This document shows positions 27,003 to 36,850 of a DNA stretch of 64,000 bases, one piece after another; the stretch's first letter is position 1, and the number at the start of each line of letters is the position of its first letter. The DNA lies in assembly GCA_019166125.1 (NCBI GenBank), contig JAHTBO010000004.1, positions 64,115 to 128,114 on the forward strand, given 5' to 3'. The translations under genes and the position numbers were made by a program. The stretch comes from Alcaligenaceae bacterium CGII-47 (GTDB lineage Bacteria; Pseudomonadota; Gammaproteobacteria; Burkholderiales; Burkholderiaceae_B). Below the pieces are notes generated by a model. That model saw only the letters and a list, made by a program, of their open reading frames with translations, made no database searches and was not told where the DNA came from.

Positions 27003-29267
27003 ATGAAATTTCGTTTTCCTATCGTCATTATTGACGAAGACTATCGCTCCGAGAATGCTTCGGGTTTTGGTATCCGGGCCATGGCGGCAGCGATTGAGGC
27101 CGAAGGGGTCGAGGTACTTGGGGTCACCAGTTATGGCGACCTCAGCTCTTTTGCGCAACAACAAAGCCGCGCAAGCGCGTTCATCCTGTCGATTGATGAC
27201 GAGGAGTTCGATGAGGACTCCCCCGAGGATGTCGCCAACGCGATCAAGAACCTGCGCACCTTTATCGGTGAGCTGCGCTTTCGGAACGAGGATATTCCAA
27301 TCTACCTCTATGGCGAGACCCGCACCTCGCAGCATATCCCCAACGATATCCTGCGCGAGTTGCATGGCTTCATCCATATGTTCGAGGACACGCCCGAGTT
27401 CGTTGCACGACATATTATCCGTGAGGCGCGGGCCTATCTTGATAGCTTGCCGCCACCGTTTTTTCGCGAACTGTTGGAGTACGCCTCGGATGGCTCCTAT
27501 TCCTGGCACTGCCCGGGGCACTCGGGGGGCGTCGCCTTTTTGAAGAGTCCGGTCGGTCAGATGTTCCACCAGTTTTTTGGTGAAAATATGCTGCGTGCAG
27601 ACGTCTGCAATGCCGTAGATGAATTAGGCCAGTTGCTCGACCATACCGGGCCGATCGGTGAGTCCGAGTTGAATGCTGCGCGTATTTTTCACGCAGATCA
27701 TTGTTTCTTCGTCACCAACGGTACCTCGACCTCGAATAAGATCGTCTGGCATGCCCACGTGGCCTCCGGCGACGTGGTGGTGGTGGATCGCAACTGCCAT
27801 AAGTCCATTCTGCATGCCATCACCATGACGGGTGCGATTCCGGTGTTCCTGCGCCCGACACGCAATCATTTGGGGATTATTGGTCCGATTCCACTCGAGG
27901 AATTCGACCCGGAAAACATACGCAAGAAAATCGAGGCGAATCCTTTTGCGCGTAATGCCGTGAATAAGCGTCCGCGTATCCTCACGCTCACACAAAGCAC
28001 CTACGATGGCGTGATCTACAACGTCGAGATGATCAAGGAAAAGCTCGGCTCCTCCATCGATACGCTGCACTTTGACGAGGCATGGCTGCCGCATGCGGCG
28101 TTTCACGAGTTCTACGAGGATATGCATGCGATCGGGCCAAATCGTCCGCGCAGTCCGGACACGATGATCTTTGCCACGCACTCGACCCATAAATTGCTCG
28201 CTGGCCTGTCCCAGGCTTCGCAGATCGTGGTGCAGGACGCCCAGACGCGTACGCTGGATCGCAACATCTTTAATGAGGCCTACCTCATGCATATGTCCAC
28301 CTCGCCGCAGTACGCGATTATTGCGTCTTGTGACGTGGCGGCAGCCATGATGGAGCCGCCCGGTGGCACCGCCTTGGTCGAGGAAAGTATCCGCGAGGCA
28401 CTCGATTTCCGCCGCGCCATGCGCAAGGTCGAGTCCGAATTTGGCCGTAACGACTGGTGGTTCAAGGTCTGGGGGCCGAACCGCCTGGTGGCCGATGGGA
28501 TCGGCAATCGCGAGGACTGGGTGCTCGGCTCAGGCGACGAATGGCACGGCTTCGGTGATCTGGCCGAGGGCTTTAATATGCTCGACCCCATCAAGGCGAC
28601 GGTGGTGACTCCGGGCCTGGATATTTCGGGGACCTTTGCCGATACGGGGATTCCGGCGGCATTGGTCTCGCGCTATCTAGTCGAGCATGGTGTGGTGGTC
28701 GAGAAAACCGGCCTCTATTCGTTTTTTATTCTGTTTACCATTGGCATTACCAAGGGCCGCTGGAACACCTTGCTGACAGCCTTGCAGCAGTTCAAGGACG
28801 ACTACGACCGCAACCAACCTGTTTGGCGGGTACTGCCAGAGTTCAGCAAAGCGCATAAGTGCTACCAGCGCCTAGGCTTGCGCGACTTGTGTCAGCAGAT
28901 CCACGAAGCTTATCGCCAGTATGATTTCGCCCGTCTGACGACCAAAGTCTACCTAAGCGATATGGTGCCGGCGATGCGCCCGGCCGATGCTTATGCATGC
29001 ATGACCCACCGAGAGATAGAACGGGTCAATATCGCAGACCTGGAAGGGCGGGTCACAGGCGTTTTGCTCACGCCCTATCCGCCGGGTATACCGCTATTGA
29101 TTCCGGGTGAACGTTTTAACCGCGATATCGTGGATTACCTGGCATTCACCCAGATGTTCAATACCGAGTTCCCCGGGTTCGAGACGGATGTGCACGGCCT
29201 GGGTTACGAAGCTGATGAGCAGGGTAAGCGGCACTATTATGTCGATTGTGTTCGCGAGCAGGGGTGA
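27003..29267 (+). CDS. Orn/Lys/Arg decarboxylase, PLP-dependent (fold I)
   Basis: The 754-residue enzyme has the receiver-like N-terminal wing domain (about 1-130), the PLP core and the C-terminal domain of the AdiA/CadA/SpeC group. The PLP lysine is Lys397 in THSTHKLLAGLSQAS; WHCPGHSGG and HFDEAWLPHA are other family motifs. It decarboxylates arginine, lysine or ornithine, and sequence alone does not fix which one. The HSTHK motif and length resemble biodegradative arginine decarboxylases. No antiporter gene is adjacent, so a biosynthetic polyamine role is as likely as acid resistance. It sits between dcd and an overlapping flavoprotein gene. Confidence 0.9.
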   Translation: MKFRFPIVIIDEDYRSENASGFGIRAMAAAIEAEGVEVLGVTSYGDLSSFAQQQSRASAFILSIDDEEFDEDSPEDVANAIKNLRTFIGELRFRNEDIPIYLYGETRTSQHIPNDILRELHGFIHMFEDTPEFVARHIIREARAYLDSLPPPFFRELLEYASDGSYSWHCPGHSGGVAFLKSPVGQMFHQFFGENMLRADVCNAVDELGQLLDHTGPIGESELNAARIFHADHCFFVTNGTSTSNKIVWHAHVASGDVVVVDRNCHKSILHAITMTGAIPVFLRPTRNHLGIIGPIPLEEFDPENIRKKIEANPFARNAVNKRPRILTLTQSTYDGVIYNVEMIKEKLGSSIDTLHFDEAWLPHAAFHEFYEDMHAIGPNRPRSPDTMIFATHSTHKLLAGLSQASQIVVQDAQTRTLDRNIFNEAYLMHMSTSPQYAIIASCDVAAAMMEPPGGTALVEESIREALDFRRAMRKVESEFGRNDWWFKVWGPNRLVADGIGNREDWVLGSGDEWHGFGDLAEGFNMLDPIKATVVTPGLDISGTFADTGIPAALVSRYLVEHGVVVEKTGLYSFFILFTIGITKGRWNTLLTALQQFKDDYDRNQPVWRVLPEFSKAHKCYQRLGLRDLCQQIHEAYRQYDFARLTTKVYLSDMVPAMRPADAYACMTHREIERVNIADLEGRVTGVLLTPYPPGIPLLIPGERFNRDIVDYLAFTQMFNTEFPGFETDVHGLGYEADEQGKRHYYVDCVREQG

Positions 29268-30496
29268 GCCGACAGATCTTTGATGCGGCGGTCATCGGTG
29301 CGGGGGCCGCCGGGATGATGGCCGCCGCGCAGGCCGCGCAACGCGGCCTGCGTGTTGTTTTGATCGATCATGCGTCCAAGCTTGCTGAAAAAATCCGTAT
29401 CTCGGGGGGCGGCCGTTGTAATTTCACCAATATCGGTACCACGCCCGCTAATTTCATATCGCAGAATCCGGATTTTTGTCGCTCGGCGCTGAAGGCCTAC
29501 ACGCCGCAGGATTTCATTGCGTTGATCGAGCGTCATGGGGTGCGCTGGCATGAAAAGCACCGCGGCCAGTTGTTTTGCGACGACTCGAGCGAGTCCGTCA
29601 TCCGTGTGCTCAAGACAGAGTGCGATCAGGCGGGCGTCACGTGGCGTATGCCCTGTGCCGTGCAGCGTATCGCCCTAGAGAGCGGGGACTATGTCCTGAC
29701 AACAGATTCAGGCGCGGTGCGTGCGCACCAGCTTGTCCTGGCAACGGGCGGCATGGCGATTCCCCAACTGGGTGCAACAGATTTCTCTCTACGCATTGCC
29801 CGTCAGTTCGGATTGCGGATCGTCGAGCCGCGCCCCGCGCTGGTGCCCCTGGTCTTTGATGCACAGACCTGGCAGCCTTTCGCTTTGCTGGCAGGCTTGG
29901 CGCTTGAGGTGCGTATCGAGGCTGCACCGTTTGGGCGCGCGTCACGCCGCACCCCAGCACCCGCTTTTTTAGAGGATGTGCTGTTTACCCATCGCGGCCT
30001 ATCGGGTCCAGCGGTCTTGCAGATCTCCAGCTATTGGCAGCCGGGTACGCCAATACGCATCGACTTATCGCCGCACCAACCCATGGAAGCATTTTTGCTA
30101 GAGAACAAGTCGGGCAACCGTCAACAACTCGATTCCGTCCTCTCGCGAGCCTGGCCACGTCGTTTGGCAGAACAGTGGTTGAACCATCTGGGTGGCCAGG
30201 AACTTGCGAGCCGGCGCATCGCAGATGTACCCGACCGCGCCTTGCGCGATCTGGCACAGCGCATCCATCACTGGTCAGTCCAGCCCAGTGCGACGGTAGG
30301 CTACAAAAAGGCCGAGGTCATGCGTGGTGGGGTGGACACGCACGAGCTGGATCAAAAAACCATGCAGGCGCGCCGTGCGCCAGGCCTATACGTCATTGGT
30401 GAGGCGGTGGATGTCACCGGCTGGCTAGGGGGCTATAACTTTCAGTGGGCCTGGGCGTCAGGGTACGTGTGCGGGCGGGCATTAGTGGGTCAGTGA
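29264..30496 (+). CDS. HI0933/YhiN-family FAD/NAD(P)-dependent oxidoreductase
   Basis: A 410-residue flavoprotein of unknown substrate. The FAD-binding motif AAVIGAGAAGMMAAAQAA is at the N-terminus, the family signature KIRISGGGRCNFTN follows near residue 43, and the C-terminus has GLYVIGEAVDVTGWLGGYN, the second FAD contact. I start at the GTG at 29264, which overlaps the decarboxylase TGA in a GTGA arrangement and has a purine-rich GAGCAGGG just upstream. A TTG six codons earlier is also in frame. The stop is followed by the glycine riboswitch leader. Confidence 0.88.
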   Translation: MSRQIFDAAVIGAGAAGMMAAAQAAQRGLRVVLIDHASKLAEKIRISGGGRCNFTNIGTTPANFISQNPDFCRSALKAYTPQDFIALIERHGVRWHEKHRGQLFCDDSSESVIRVLKTECDQAGVTWRMPCAVQRIALESGDYVLTTDSGAVRAHQLVLATGGMAIPQLGATDFSLRIARQFGLRIVEPRPALVPLVFDAQTWQPFALLAGLALEVRIEAAPFGRASRRTPAPAFLEDVLFTHRGLSGPAVLQISSYWQPGTPIRIDLSPHQPMEAFLLENKSGNRQQLDSVLSRAWPRRLAEQWLNHLGGQELASRRIADVPDRALRDLAQRIHHWSVQPSATVGYKKAEVMRGGVDTHELDQKTMQARRAPGLYVIGEAVDVTGWLGGYNFQWAWASGYVCGRALVGQ

Positions 30497-30564
30497 GCGG
30501 TGTGGCACTAAATTTTCTGATTGTTGCCAACCGAGTTTTCAGGGTATGCTTCTCGTTTGCTGTA

Positions 30565-30775
30565 ATCCCACAGGGTGGGAGAGTGTTGACACCGTCGACC
30601 GCCGAAGGCGCAATTTGCCCAGAATCGCTCAGGCACCCCATACCACCCGTGTATTGTGACACTGCTGACCGTGCACATCGCAGCATTCTGGAGAGATTCG
30701 CACCGTTCAGGTCGCGGACGCCGAAGGTGAACCCCCCTGATGCGGGGCAACTCTCAGGCAAAAGGACAGAAGGGC
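30565..30775 (+). promoter_or_regulatory. Tandem glycine riboswitch upstream of gcvT
   Basis: Two aptamers are visible. The first (about 30571-30640) has GGTGGGAGAGTG, CGCCGAAGG and CTCAGGCACC. The second (about 30688-30773) has TCTGGAGAGATTC, ACGCCGAAGGTGAA, a CCCCCTGATGCGGGG hairpin and CTCTCAGGCAAAAGGACAGA, the hallmark consensus end. The gcvTHP operon begins 44 bases later, so glycine should switch on its own cleavage. A possible promoter is TTGCCA (30524-30529) with TATGCT (30545-30550), but its 15-base spacing is short. Confidence 0.93.
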
Positions 30776-30818
30776 GTTGCCGATATGTGTCGGTCGCGTC
30801 CTATTTTTTGGAGTCCTC

Positions 30819-31907
30819 ATGCCGCAACACACCCCCCTCTACGATGCCCACCTTGCTCTGGGCGCAAAAATGGTCGATTTCGGCGGCTGGGACATGCCGC
30901 TGTCCTACGGCTCGCAACTCGAGGAACACCATGCCGTGCGTAAGCAGGCTGGCGTCTTTGATGTATCACACATGCTCAATATCGACGTACAGGGGCCAGG
31001 CGCCCAGGCGTTCCTGCAATACGCGCTGGCCAACGATGTGGCGCGAATTGTAGGCAGCCCGGGCAAGGCGCTGTACGCCTGCATGCTTAAACCCGATGGC
31101 GGTGTGGTGGACGATCTGATCGTTTATTTCCTGGGACCGGATAACTGGCGCATGGTGGTCAATGCCGGCACGGCCGATAAGGACGTCGCCTGGATGCAGG
31201 AACTGGTGCGCTCGGGTGGCTATGACCTGAAACTCACCCCGCGCCGTGATCTGGCCATGCTGGCCATTCAGGGGCCGCAGGCGCGCGAAAAGGTCTGGGC
31301 AGTGCGTCCAGAGTGGCAGCCTGCCAGTGCCGATCTCCAGCCCTTTACCGGCACGCGTATCAACGAAAATATCCTGGTGGCACGTACTGGATATACCGGT
31401 GAGGATGGGTTCGAAGTGGTGTTGCCCGCTGCTCAGGTACGTGCCTTTTGGGATGATTTGCTGGCGGTTGGCGTGCAGCCTTGCGGCTTGGGATCGCGCG
31501 ATACCCTGCGCCTTGAAGCCGGGATGAATTTGTACGGCCAGGACATGGACGAGTCGGTGCATCCGCTCGAGTCCGGCTTGTCCTGGACGGTATCGTTTAA
31601 GGACGCGCAGCGTGCGTTTGTTGGCCGTGCCGCGCTCGAGTCGGCGCCTTCCGTACGCAATATCGTCGGTATCAAGCTATTAGAGCGTGGGGTAATGCGC
31701 GGCCATATGAAGGTGCGCACACCGCATGGCGAAGGCGAAATCACCAGCGGCACGATGTCGCCCACAATGGGCGTATCGATCGGCCTGGCACGCGTGCCGG
31801 TCGCCACCGCAGTGGGTGAGCGCGTTGAGGTCGAAATCCGGGGTAAATGGTTACCTGCCGAGGTGATTAAGCTGCCCTTTGTCCGTCATGGCCAGATATC
31901 GGCCTGA
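30819..31907 (+). CDS. gcvT: Aminomethyltransferase, glycine cleavage system T protein
   Basis: Releases ammonia from the aminomethyl-lipoyl H protein and passes the one-carbon unit to tetrahydrofolate. The 362-residue protein begins [27 protein letters not shown], although only the first part is needed to recognise it. It also has [21 protein letters not shown] and [18 protein letters not shown]. The start at 30819 is preceded by GGAG at 30810-30813. An earlier in-frame ATG at 30777 lies against the riboswitch and adds non-homologous residues. It is the first gene of the riboswitch-controlled operon. Confidence 0.96.
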   Translation: MPQHTPLYDAHLALGAKMVDFGGWDMPLSYGSQLEEHHAVRKQAGVFDVSHMLNIDVQGPGAQAFLQYALANDVARIVGSPGKALYACMLKPDGGVVDDLIVYFLGPDNWRMVVNAGTADKDVAWMQELVRSGGYDLKLTPRRDLAMLAIQGPQAREKVWAVRPEWQPASADLQPFTGTRINENILVARTGYTGEDGFEVVLPAAQVRAFWDDLLAVGVQPCGLGSRDTLRLEAGMNLYGQDMDESVHPLESGLSWTVSFKDAQRAFVGRAALESAPSVRNIVGIKLLERGVMRGHMKVRTPHGEGEITSGTMSPTMGVSIGLARVPVATAVGERVEVEIRGKWLPAEVIKLPFVRHGQISA

Positions 31908-31942
31908 GCCTTTTTAATTTTTCAATTTCTACGAGGTTAATC

Positions 31943-32314
31943 ATGTCCTTTCCTTCGGATCGCAAATATACAGCTTCGCACGAGTGGGTCAAGGCCGACG
32001 GCGATGTCTTTCAGGTTGGTATTACCGATGATGCCCAGGATCAGCTGGGCGACCTGGTCTACGTCGGTGACGTGACCGTAGGCGCCAAGCTCGCTGCCGG
32101 CGATACGGCTGCCGTGGTGGAGTCGGTCAAGGCGGCTTCGGATATCTATGCGCCGATCGCCGGCGAAGTGGTGGCCTTTAACGAGGCGTTAAACGATCAG
32201 CCAGCCTTGATCAATGACGCACCTTACGACAATTGGATTTTCAAGATCCGCCCCAATAATGCCGCTGACGTCGATGCATTGCTCGATGCCGCAGGCTACG
32301 AAGCTCAGGTATAA
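31943..32314 (+). CDS. gcvH: Glycine cleavage system H protein
   Basis: A 123-residue lipoyl carrier that shuttles the aminomethyl group between GcvP and GcvT. The lipoylated lysine is Lys63 within [15 protein letters not shown], and the sequence begins [27 protein letters not shown] just before the ATG supplies a ribosome-binding site. It lies 35 bases after gcvT and 14 bases before gcvP. Confidence 0.97.
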   Translation: MSFPSDRKYTASHEWVKADGDVFQVGITDDAQDQLGDLVYVGDVTVGAKLAAGDTAAVVESVKAASDIYAPIAGEVVAFNEALNDQPALINDAPYDNWIFKIRPNNAADVDALLDAAGYEAQV

Positions 32315-32328
32315 AGAGAGGCCTTCAC

Positions 32329-35214
32329 ATGTTGCGCGATTTAGACACGCATTCCGAGTTCATTCCCCGCCACATTGGCCCGTCTCTGGCTGATCAGGCA
32401 AAAATGCTGGCAGTGATTGGCGCCGCTGACCTGGACACCTTGATCAATGAGGTAGTCCCTCATAATATCCTGTCCGAGGCGCCCTATCTGGATCTGCCTG
32501 CCGCGCGCAGCGAGGTCGACACCCTCACCGAGCTGCGTGCCATTGCCGGACGCAATCAGGTGTTTCGCAGCTATATCGGCCAGGGCTATTACGGGACCCA
32601 TGTGCCGCATGTCATTTTTCGTAATATTCTCGAAAATCCAGCCTGGTATACCGCCTATACGCCCTATCAGCCAGAAATTTCCCAGGGTCGACTCGAGGCA
32701 CTGTTGACCTTCCAGACCATGGTCAGCGATCTGACGGGTCTGGATATCGCCAATGCCTCATTACTCGACGAGGGCACAGCAGCCGCTGAGGCCATGACGC
32801 TGGCCCGCCGGGTCTCGCGCGCCAAGACTCAGCAGTTTTTTGTCTCGGTGCATGTCCATCCCCAAACGCTCGAGGTCGTGCGCACTCGTGCCTCGGGCCT
32901 GGGAATTGAGCTGGTCGTGGGCGATGAAGCGGGCGGTTTGCCCGAGTGCTTTGGCGTGCTTTTGCAGTATCCGCACAGCTTAGGCGGGATCGCGGATTAT
33001 CGAAGCTTGGCTGCCCAGGCGCACGAGCGCGGTGCGATTGTTGCAGTCGCCACAGATTTGCTGGCCTTAGCGGTGTTGGCGCCGCCAGGTGAATGGGGGG
33101 CGGATATTGCCCTCGGTTCATCGCAGCGTTTTGGCGTGCCGATGGGCTACGGTGGCCCCCATGCGGGATTCATGGCCTGCAAGGACGCGTACAAGCGCAA
33201 TCTTGCCGGACGCCTCGTCGGTGTGTCGCAGGATCAGACGGGCCAACCTGCGCTGCGCCTGGCCTTGCAGACTCGCGAGCAGCATATACGCCGTGAGAAG
33301 GCGACCTCCAACATTTGTACGGCTCAGGTGCTGCTGGCGGTGATGGCGGGCATGTATGCAGTTTGGCATGGGCCAATTGGGGTGCACAAGATCGCCTTGC
33401 GGGTTGCAACCTACACCGCATGTTTGGCGGCTGCGCTGCGTCGCATGGGTGTCGTGGTTGTCAACGATACTTATTTTGATACGCTGTTACTCGATACGGG
33501 TCCGCGGACTCAGGCCATTGTCGATGCGGCGGTCGCAGGGGGTATTAACCTGCGTGTTGTCAGTACCTCGCAACTCGCGGTGTCGCTCGATGAGACAATT
33601 GGTCTGGATGATCTGGAAGTTCTGCTTGGTGTCTTTGCTGAGGGCTCGGGTCTGCCGCGGGTGGGCCTGGGTGAGGACGGTGCGACGACTGGGCTGCCCG
33701 CCGCGCTACGCCGACAATCCCCTATTCTGTCCCACCCGATCTTCTCGCGCATCCAGTCCGAGACGGATATGCTGCGTTACCTGCGCAGTCTGGCAGATAA
33801 GGATTTGGCGCTCGATCGGACAATGATTCCACTGGGCTCCTGCACAATGAAGCTCAACGCAACCGCCGAGATGATTCCAGTTACCTGGCCCGAGTTCGGT
33901 CAGATGCATCCACTCGCCCCTGCGGGCCAGGCTCAAGGCTATCAGGAGTTGATCGATCGTCTTAGCGCAGCGTTGTGCGAGATTACAGGTTACGACTCGA
34001 TCAGCCTGCAACCCAACTCGGGCGCGCAGGGCGAGTATGCGGGCCTGCTCGCGATTCGTGGCTATCATCAGGCCAATGGCGAACATCAGCGTAATGTCTG
34101 CCTGATCCCGGCGTCGGCCCACGGTACCAACCCCGCCTCGGCGCACCTCGCGGGCATGGACGTGGTGGTGGTCGCGTCCGATGAGAATGGCAACGTCGAT
34201 ATGACGGACTTGCGTGCGTGTATTGAGCAGGTCGGCGACCGGTTGGCTGCACTCATGATTACTTATCCGTCCACGCACGGGGTGTTCGAGACGACAGTGA
34301 CTGAAATTTGCGCCTTGATTCATGACGCAGGGGGTCAGGTTTACCTGGATGGCGCAAATATGAACGCCATGGTGGGTGTGGCCAAACCCGGTAGATTTGG
34401 TTCGGATGTGTCGCACCTGAATCTGCATAAGACGTTTTGTATCCCTCATGGCGGTGGCGGCCCAGGTGTTGGTCCTATTGCGGTGCGTGCCCATCTGGCG
34501 CCTTATTTGCCCGGCATGGTTGGCACAGATGGCTTTTTGCCTGCAGGCCAGTCGGGTCCGGTATCTGCGGCACCATACGGCTCAGCAAGCATTCTGCCGA
34601 TCTCGTATATGTACATTGCGATGATGGGCGCCGAAGGCCTGCGTTCGGCCACCCAGATGGCAATTCTGAATGCCAACTACATTGCGCGTCGCCTCAGCCC
34701 GTACTATCCGATCCTATACGCAGCAGCCAATGGACGTGTGGCGCACGAGTGTATTTTGGATGTCCGCCCCATTAAGGACAGTAGTGGGATTTCCGCCGAG
34801 GATATCGCCAAACGCCTGATGGACTATGGTTTCCATGCGCCGACCATGAGCTTCCCGGTCGCCGGTACGCTGATGGTTGAGCCCACTGAATCCGAAGGTC
34901 TGGCCGAGCTGGATCGTTTTATTGATGCAATGATTGCGATTCGCGCAGAGATCGAGGCGATCGAGCGCGGTGAGCAGGATGCCGAGGACAATACCCTCAA
35001 AAATGCCCCACATACGGCACACAGTCTGCTTGTTGCCGACTGGACGCATCCGTATTCCCGTGAGCAGGCTGCCTATCCTGTACCAAGCCTGCGCGAGAGC
35101 AAATACTGGCCACCGGTCGCACGGGTGGATAATGCATGGGGGGATCGTAATCTGATGTGCGCATGCCCGCCTGTCTCGGACTATGTCCAAACACCAGAGC
35201 CCGAGACCCTATAA
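32329..35214 (+). CDS. gcvP: Glycine dehydrogenase (decarboxylating), P protein
   Basis: PLP enzyme of 961 residues that decarboxylates glycine and loads the aminomethyl group on GcvH. Both the N- and C-terminal halves of the fused P protein are present. The PLP lysine is Lys701 in [30 protein letters not shown] near the start and [15 protein letters not shown] in the C-terminal half are family landmarks. It is the last gene of the riboswitch operon proper; a small tautomerase gene follows 22 bases later. The L protein (lpd) is not in the window, as is usual. Confidence 0.97.
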   Translation: MLRDLDTHSEFIPRHIGPSLADQAKMLAVIGAADLDTLINEVVPHNILSEAPYLDLPAARSEVDTLTELRAIAGRNQVFRSYIGQGYYGTHVPHVIFRNILENPAWYTAYTPYQPEISQGRLEALLTFQTMVSDLTGLDIANASLLDEGTAAAEAMTLARRVSRAKTQQFFVSVHVHPQTLEVVRTRASGLGIELVVGDEAGGLPECFGVLLQYPHSLGGIADYRSLAAQAHERGAIVAVATDLLALAVLAPPGEWGADIALGSSQRFGVPMGYGGPHAGFMACKDAYKRNLAGRLVGVSQDQTGQPALRLALQTREQHIRREKATSNICTAQVLLAVMAGMYAVWHGPIGVHKIALRVATYTACLAAALRRMGVVVVNDTYFDTLLLDTGPRTQAIVDAAVAGGINLRVVSTSQLAVSLDETIGLDDLEVLLGVFAEGSGLPRVGLGEDGATTGLPAALRRQSPILSHPIFSRIQSETDMLRYLRSLADKDLALDRTMIPLGSCTMKLNATAEMIPVTWPEFGQMHPLAPAGQAQGYQELIDRLSAALCEITGYDSISLQPNSGAQGEYAGLLAIRGYHQANGEHQRNVCLIPASAHGTNPASAHLAGMDVVVVASDENGNVDMTDLRACIEQVGDRLAALMITYPSTHGVFETTVTEICALIHDAGGQVYLDGANMNAMVGVAKPGRFGSDVSHLNLHKTFCIPHGGGGPGVGPIAVRAHLAPYLPGMVGTDGFLPAGQSGPVSAAPYGSASILPISYMYIAMMGAEGLRSATQMAILNANYIARRLSPYYPILYAAANGRVAHECILDVRPIKDSSGISAEDIAKRLMDYGFHAPTMSFPVAGTLMVEPTESEGLAELDRFIDAMIAIRAEIEAIERGEQDAEDNTLKNAPHTAHSLLVADWTHPYSREQAAYPVPSLRESKYWPPVARVDNAWGDRNLMCACPPVSDYVQTPEPETL

Positions 35215-35236
35215 CTACTACTTGGAGCCAATAGTT

Positions 35237-35440
35237 ATGCCTTACATCAATATCAAAATCACACGTGAAGGGGCTACCACCGAGCAAAAGCGTCGTCTTA
35301 TACAGGGGGCAACGCAGTTGGTCGTGGATGTATTGGGGAAGAATCCTCAAACGACCTTTGTCGTGATTGACGAAGTCGATACCGACAATTGGGGGCTCGC
35401 TGGCGTGCCGGTGACAGAGATCCGGGCGCATGGTAAGTAA
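35237..35440 (+). CDS. 4-oxalocrotonate tautomerase-family protein
   Basis: A 67-residue protein beginning MPYINIKITREG. After removal of Met, Pro1 would be the catalytic base of the tautomerase superfamily. The DNWGLAGVPVTE segment is typical of small tautomerases of this type. I use the ATG at 35237, with TTGGAG upstream; the earlier in-frame ATG would bury the essential proline. No aromatic meta-cleavage genes are near, so the physiological substrate is unknown. Its position behind gcvP and its 11-base overlap with dbpA suggest read-through expression. Confidence 0.88.
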   Translation: MPYINIKITREGATTEQKRRLIQGATQLVVDVLGKNPQTTFVVIDEVDTDNWGLAGVPVTEIRAHGK

Positions 35441-36839
35441 AGCTAACAGGCCTTTATCCTTGAGCTCGCACGCATTTTCCACGCTGTCCCTTAGCCCCGT
35501 CCTGCTCGATAGCCTGGCGCAGATGGGGTATGTCGATATGACGCCTATCCAGGAGCAGAGCCTGCCCATCATCCTCGCGGGCCAGGATCTGATTGCTCAG
35601 GCCAAGACCGGTAGCGGTAAGACCGCTGCCTTTGGTTTGGGTATTGTGCATCGTCTGGATCCGGCGCGCTGGGTGGTGCAGGCACTGGTTGTCTGCCCGA
35701 CGCGCGAGCTCTCGGAGCAGGTGGCTGTCGAGCTGCGCCGGCTGGCGCGCTCTGAGGGCAATATCAAGGTCTTGACGCTGACAGGCGGGGCGTCCTCACG
35801 TCCTCAGGTCGAGTCCTTAGCCCATGGTGCTCACATCGTTGTTGGTACGCCCGGCCGTTTGCTGGATCACCTGGCGCGCCAGACCCTGGATCTGTCTGCC
35901 GTTCATACGCTGGTGCTCGATGAGGCAGACCGCATGGTGGACATGGGGTTCTTCCCCGATGTAATGGACATTGTCGAGGCCTGCCCGACTGAGCGCCAGA
36001 CCTTGCTGTTCTCTGCGACCTATCCGGACACTATTCGCGAGGATGTCGACCATCTGCTCAAGAATCCGGCAATGGTCAAGGTGGACGCGGTTCATAGCGA
36101 CCTGCAGATCGAGCAGCATTTTTACGAGATCGATGCGGCCAGACGTTTTGAGGCAGCCGCATCGCTGCTACGCCACTTTCAACCAGAATTGGCACTGGCC
36201 TTTTGCAATACCAAGGCGGCATGTGCGGATCTGGCGGCCCACCTGCGGCATGAGGGGTTCAGCGCCCTGGCATTGCACGGCGATATGGATCAGCGCGACC
36301 GGGACGACGTTCTGGTGCAGTTCTCAAATCACAGCAGCACGATCCTCGTGGCGACTGACGTGGCCGCGCGGGGCTTGGATATACCGTCCCTATCCATGGT
36401 GATCAATGTCGAGCTCGCTCGGGATCCGCAGGTCCATATTCACCGGATCGGCCGCACAGGCCGCATGCACGAGAACGGCCTGGCCTTGAGCCTATGCGAT
36501 CCCGAGGAACGCTATATCGCCTCTCGTATCGAACGATATCTATCGGAACCCCTGCATTGGGACGCATTGCCAAAGCCATCGGCATCGGTGGCTCGGCCAG
36601 CCAAAGCCCCGATGGTGACACTGCTGGTGCTGGGGGGCAAAAAGGCCAAGCTCAGAGCGGGGGACCTGCTCGGCGCCCTGACGGGTGATGGGGGGCTGAC
36701 GCGCGAGCAGGTTGGTAAGATCAACATTACGGATCAGGTGTCCTATATCGCCCTGGATCGCGCCATTGCACGCAGCGCCTTCCCGCGCTTGAGCAATACG
36801 CTGATCAAGGGAAAAAAGCAGCGTATGAAGCTGCTTTGA
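35430..36839 (+). CDS. dbpA: ATP-dependent RNA helicase DbpA
   Basis: DEAD-box helicase of 469 residues acting in 50S ribosome maturation. Motifs in order: Q motif (MTPIQEQSLP), Walker A AKTGSGKTAA at 58-67, PTRELSEQ, TPGRLLDH, DEAD box VLDEADRM, SAT, ATDVAARGLDIP and HRIGRTGR. The C-terminal domain (about residues 395-469) matches DbpA, which binds hairpin 92 of 23S rRNA (LRAGDLLGALTGDGGL). Its ATG overlaps the tautomerase stop by 11 bases. It converges on the aminotransferase gene with only 11 bases between. Confidence 0.93.
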   Translation: MVSKANRPLSLSSHAFSTLSLSPVLLDSLAQMGYVDMTPIQEQSLPIILAGQDLIAQAKTGSGKTAAFGLGIVHRLDPARWVVQALVVCPTRELSEQVAVELRRLARSEGNIKVLTLTGGASSRPQVESLAHGAHIVVGTPGRLLDHLARQTLDLSAVHTLVLDEADRMVDMGFFPDVMDIVEACPTERQTLLFSATYPDTIREDVDHLLKNPAMVKVDAVHSDLQIEQHFYEIDAARRFEAAASLLRHFQPELALAFCNTKAACADLAAHLRHEGFSALALHGDMDQRDRDDVLVQFSNHSSTILVATDVAARGLDIPSLSMVINVELARDPQVHIHRIGRTGRMHENGLALSLCDPEERYIASRIERYLSEPLHWDALPKPSASVARPAKAPMVTLLVLGGKKAKLRAGDLLGALTGDGGLTREQVGKINITDQVSYIALDRAIARSAFPRLSNTLIKGKKQRMKLL

Positions 36840-36850
36840 CATCTTGCGAA

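Noticed and set aside
30445-31053. 202-codon frame across the riboswitch and gcvT start
   Set aside because: It overlaps three well-supported elements in another frame and has no homology-like sequence.
33706-34494. 262-codon minus-strand frame inside gcvP
   Set aside because: Shadow of gcvP; gcvP is complete and typical, and the antisense frame has no recognisable domain.
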